DNA of 56,337 nucleotides, taken from Spirogloea muscicola (lineage: Eukaryota > Streptophyta > Zygnematophyceae > Spirogloeales > Spirogloeaceae). The notes beneath the pieces were generated by a model. That model ran no database searches and was not told the origin of the DNA. It saw only the letters and a list, made by a program, of their open reading frames with translations. This document shows positions 51,741 through 56,337 of this stretch, piece after piece (position 1 is the first letter of the stretch; every line of letters begins with the position of its first letter). A program made the translations under genes and the position numbers. The stretch lies in the NCBI GenBank assembly GCA_009602725.1, contig WELB01000082.1, positions 18,351 through 74,687 on the forward strand. Direction: 5' to 3'.

Positions 51741-53303
51741 GAACGGGCGGCACACTGTATACGACCTCACCCATGAGAACCTGGCGTCTGACTTCCCGGC
51801 GGCTTCATGAGGTCGCCGCAATCTCCTCCTCGCAAGTCTCCACTGTGTTTTCATGCACATCAGCAACCCAATAAGGGCAGCTGGCTTCGGCCATCACTCC
51901 TGTTTTGTGACACCGCCCAGCAGAGCGCTCCTGCAGCGTAGCAGGACACGTCAAGGTCACAGTGTCGTGTCATGCTTTCAAGGCAGCTCCAATTCACAGT
52001 GCTCAAAAGCTCGGGCCTTCCTGCCACGCAGCCTGACAAGCCTGGGGTTGGCGCGGGGGCTGCAGGCTGGTGCCAGGCACAGTGGCTGGAGTGTGTGCAG
52101 GAGGCCGGCGAGGCGCTCTTTGTGCCCAGCGGCTGGCACCACCAGGTCGTCAACCTGGTATGCACCGCACCCACCGGCTTCGGACTCCACAACCTCTAGC
52201 TGACGGCCTGTGCAAGTTGGCTAAGTCCCCTTCATGGAGCCAATTTCGTGTGCTGTCGCCTGCATCCTGCTCCAGTACATCGCCGCAAGCACGGAGCAGG
52301 ATCGAGTGTCTGGAAATCAAGAGTAACGTGACTTGGACACTGTTGTCATTGCTCCTAAGCGCAGGAGGACACGATCTCAATCAACCACAACTGGATCAAC
52401 GGGTGCAACATCGACTGGACGGTGAGCTAGCATCGGCCGCCTCACTTGCCCAGCCCTTCACGCGGTCTTGCGTCCTGGTCGAAGGACCTGCAAAGCCAGC
52501 AGCCTTTTGGATGTCGTGACCAGCGCAGCTGGAGCCATTGTCCTTTGGTTGATCACGGTGGTGATGTCACTGTTAGTTGATCAAAGTGGTGAGGGTCGGC
52601 TCGTCTGCAGTGGCGGCTCCTGCAGCAGGACTATGGCGAGGCGTGGGCGGCTATTGCTGACATTCGAGACATCGCTGATGACTTTGAGGCGCTGTGCCAG
52701 CGGAACCTGGCCATAAACACTGGTTGGCCAGCTCTCCATGACCCTCGTGGCCATGGTGCTTGATGTGCGTATTACAGGGAGGGTGACAAAAAGGGCGACG
52801 TAGCTTTGTAATTCAGGATCAAGGGTCCTGACATCAAGTGCAAACTGCTGGCACAGCGACAGCGACACACTTCAAGGTCGTGGCCATCTCACCGTGCGCT
52901 GCCCATTGTGTCATGCCACAGGCCTGAATTGCAGCGACTTCTGGGAGTTTCTGCGGGCGGTGGCGACGGAGCAGGCCCGTCACCTGATGGCCCTTCGCCA
53001 GCAGTTTGGAGGCTGGCAGTCTTGCCAACTGTCGGGCCTTCTAGATCTTCCGGCTCTGAGGAGCGCTGCCCGGACGCTTTTGCGCTCGACCAGACGGTCT
53101 TCGGCCTGCAGCGGCTGCAATTGGTGCTGGCTGATATGGCACACTGCAATGCTCTAGTCGCAGCCCACGGCCCCCACGAGGCCCTTACATGCTCGGACAT
53201 GACATTCATGTCCTGCCAAAGTCCATTGGCTTTAGAACGCCCCGTTGGTCACGATTTTAGAGCAGTGTGCATTGCCCCCGTTGCTTCCTGCCCATGCGCT
53301 TGA
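51741..53303 (+). CDS. JMJD4: JMJD4-like Fe(II)/2-oxoglutarate lysyl hydroxylase, 3' half only
   Basis: JMJD4 hydroxylates a lysine of the release factor eRF1. Recognisable exons: 51741 to about 51785 (RHTVYDLTHENL), an exon ending 52157 (QEAGEALFVPSGWHHQVVNL, with the distal iron-binding His in GWHHQV), 52365-52421 (EDTISINHNWINGCNIDWT), 52611-52722 (WRLLQQDYGEAWAAIADIR to NLAINT) and from 52922 (GLNCSDFWEFLRAVATEQAR). The C-terminal helix (DAFALDQTVFGLQRLQLVLA, about 53072-53130) is in another frame, so an unseen intron or an indel lies between about 53005 and 53065. The first half of the JmjC domain, with the HxD iron ligands, is missing because the sequence folds back at 51586/51587. Confidence 0.82.
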
Positions 53304-53629
53304 AGGTGCAAGTGCACTGCACAATGTGGCGGACTCGCCGATGTGTGCTCTGGACCTTGGGCCTATCGCGCACCAATGTGGAAGCAGAGCACCTTCCAGC
53401 GTTTACGGACCTTGACTCAGGTGCTGTCGTTTCCTTCGAGCCATTTCCTTCCCCTCCTTCATACGAGCGTTGCAACCAGCCGGAGTACATGCCTCGTGCC
53501 GTAGCTTGCAAAACACTGTCACGTACGTGCAGTCGTGCTGCACTTGCAGATATGTTGCCCAGGCCTACAACCAGCGAGTGCAGTCAAGTGAGTTGCCTCC
53601 AGCCCAGAACCGGGCTCTCTTTACGGTGC
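53304..53629. other. Short convergent spacer between JMJD4-like fragment and ALG11
   Basis: Right palindrome arm to 53541, then unique sequence. It probably holds both 3' UTRs. The reading frame beyond 53541 (about 53545-53620) shows no family I recognise. Confidence 0.5.

Positions 53630-56337
<2,708 letters not shown>

Larger units (their letters stand above)
49632..53541. repeat. Perfect 3910-bp inverted repeat with no spacer
   Basis: Left arm 49632-51586, right arm 51587-53541, 1955 bases each. Spot checks at the centre (GTGGGCCCAC at 51582-51591), across the middle and at both ends show exact complementarity, and the mirrored reading frames translate identically. The left arm stops at the N; the right arm continues into unique sequence before ALG11, so the right arm is the natural copy. 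A zero-spacer perfect palindrome is typical of a fold-back read or assembly chimera. Confidence 0.95.

Noticed and set aside
49870-53303. Mirror-image pairs of ORFs as two divergent genes
   Set aside because: They are the same sequence read twice through the palindrome; only the JMJD4 exons in the right arm have homology.

Overview
This window is nuclear DNA of a green alga. Every protein-coding gene I can read is broken into many short exons by GT-AG introns (one GC-AG). The best protein matches recalled from family knowledge are plant or green-lineage types: the plant-type tRNA ligase RNL, PATROL1, a K+-dependent vacuolar H+-pyrophosphatase and a plant-like PRP18. A TGTAA poly(A) motif typical of chlorophytes follows the first gene. 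Exon 1 regions are very GC-rich while introns and 3' parts are much less so. I infer a chlorophyte, probably trebouxiophyte-like; genus is not assignable. There are no bacterial features.

Layout: (1) 1-7238 (+) tRNA ligase RNL, 5' end at or beyond the window edge. (2) 7805-15282 (-) PATROL1-type DUF810/Munc13-like protein. (3) 15283-17069 spacer with retroelement 3' ends. (4) 17070-20293 (-) EamA/DMT (SLC35G-like) transporter. (5) 20294-23751 retroelement graveyard with a 302-codon ORF resembling the restriction-like endonuclease end of a non-LTR retrotransposon, interrupted by a second short copy with a target-site duplication. (6) 23752-34324 (+) a 27-exon gene of unknown function whose 3' half is a tandem array of duplicated exon triplets. 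(7) 35486-38211 (-) splicing factor PRP18. (8) 38212-40496 spacer with another retroelement remnant. (9) 40497-44770 (+) vacuolar H+-pyrophosphatase, 766 aa. (10) 45324-49630 (-) DHX33-like DEAH helicase, cut at its 5' end by a single N at 49631. (11) 49632-53541 a perfect 3910-bp inverted repeat without spacer, each arm carrying the 3' half of a JMJD4-like gene. (12) 53630-56213 (-) ALG11 mannosyltransferase, cut at its 5' end by 124 T's that end the window.

The genes are housekeeping genes of unrelated pathways (tRNA splicing, membrane traffic, transport, mRNA splicing, proton pumping, RNA helicase, N-glycan assembly), as expected for a eukaryotic chromosome; I see no operon or gene cluster. 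The two most unusual items are the symmetric-phase exon array of the unknown gene, and the zero-spacer palindrome beside a gap, which is more likely an assembly fold-back than real. Exon limits were derived by hand from splice consensus, reading frame and remembered family alignments. For PRP18, the pyrophosphatase, the transporter, RNL and the unknown gene the joined exons give an uninterrupted frame whose length is divisible by three.
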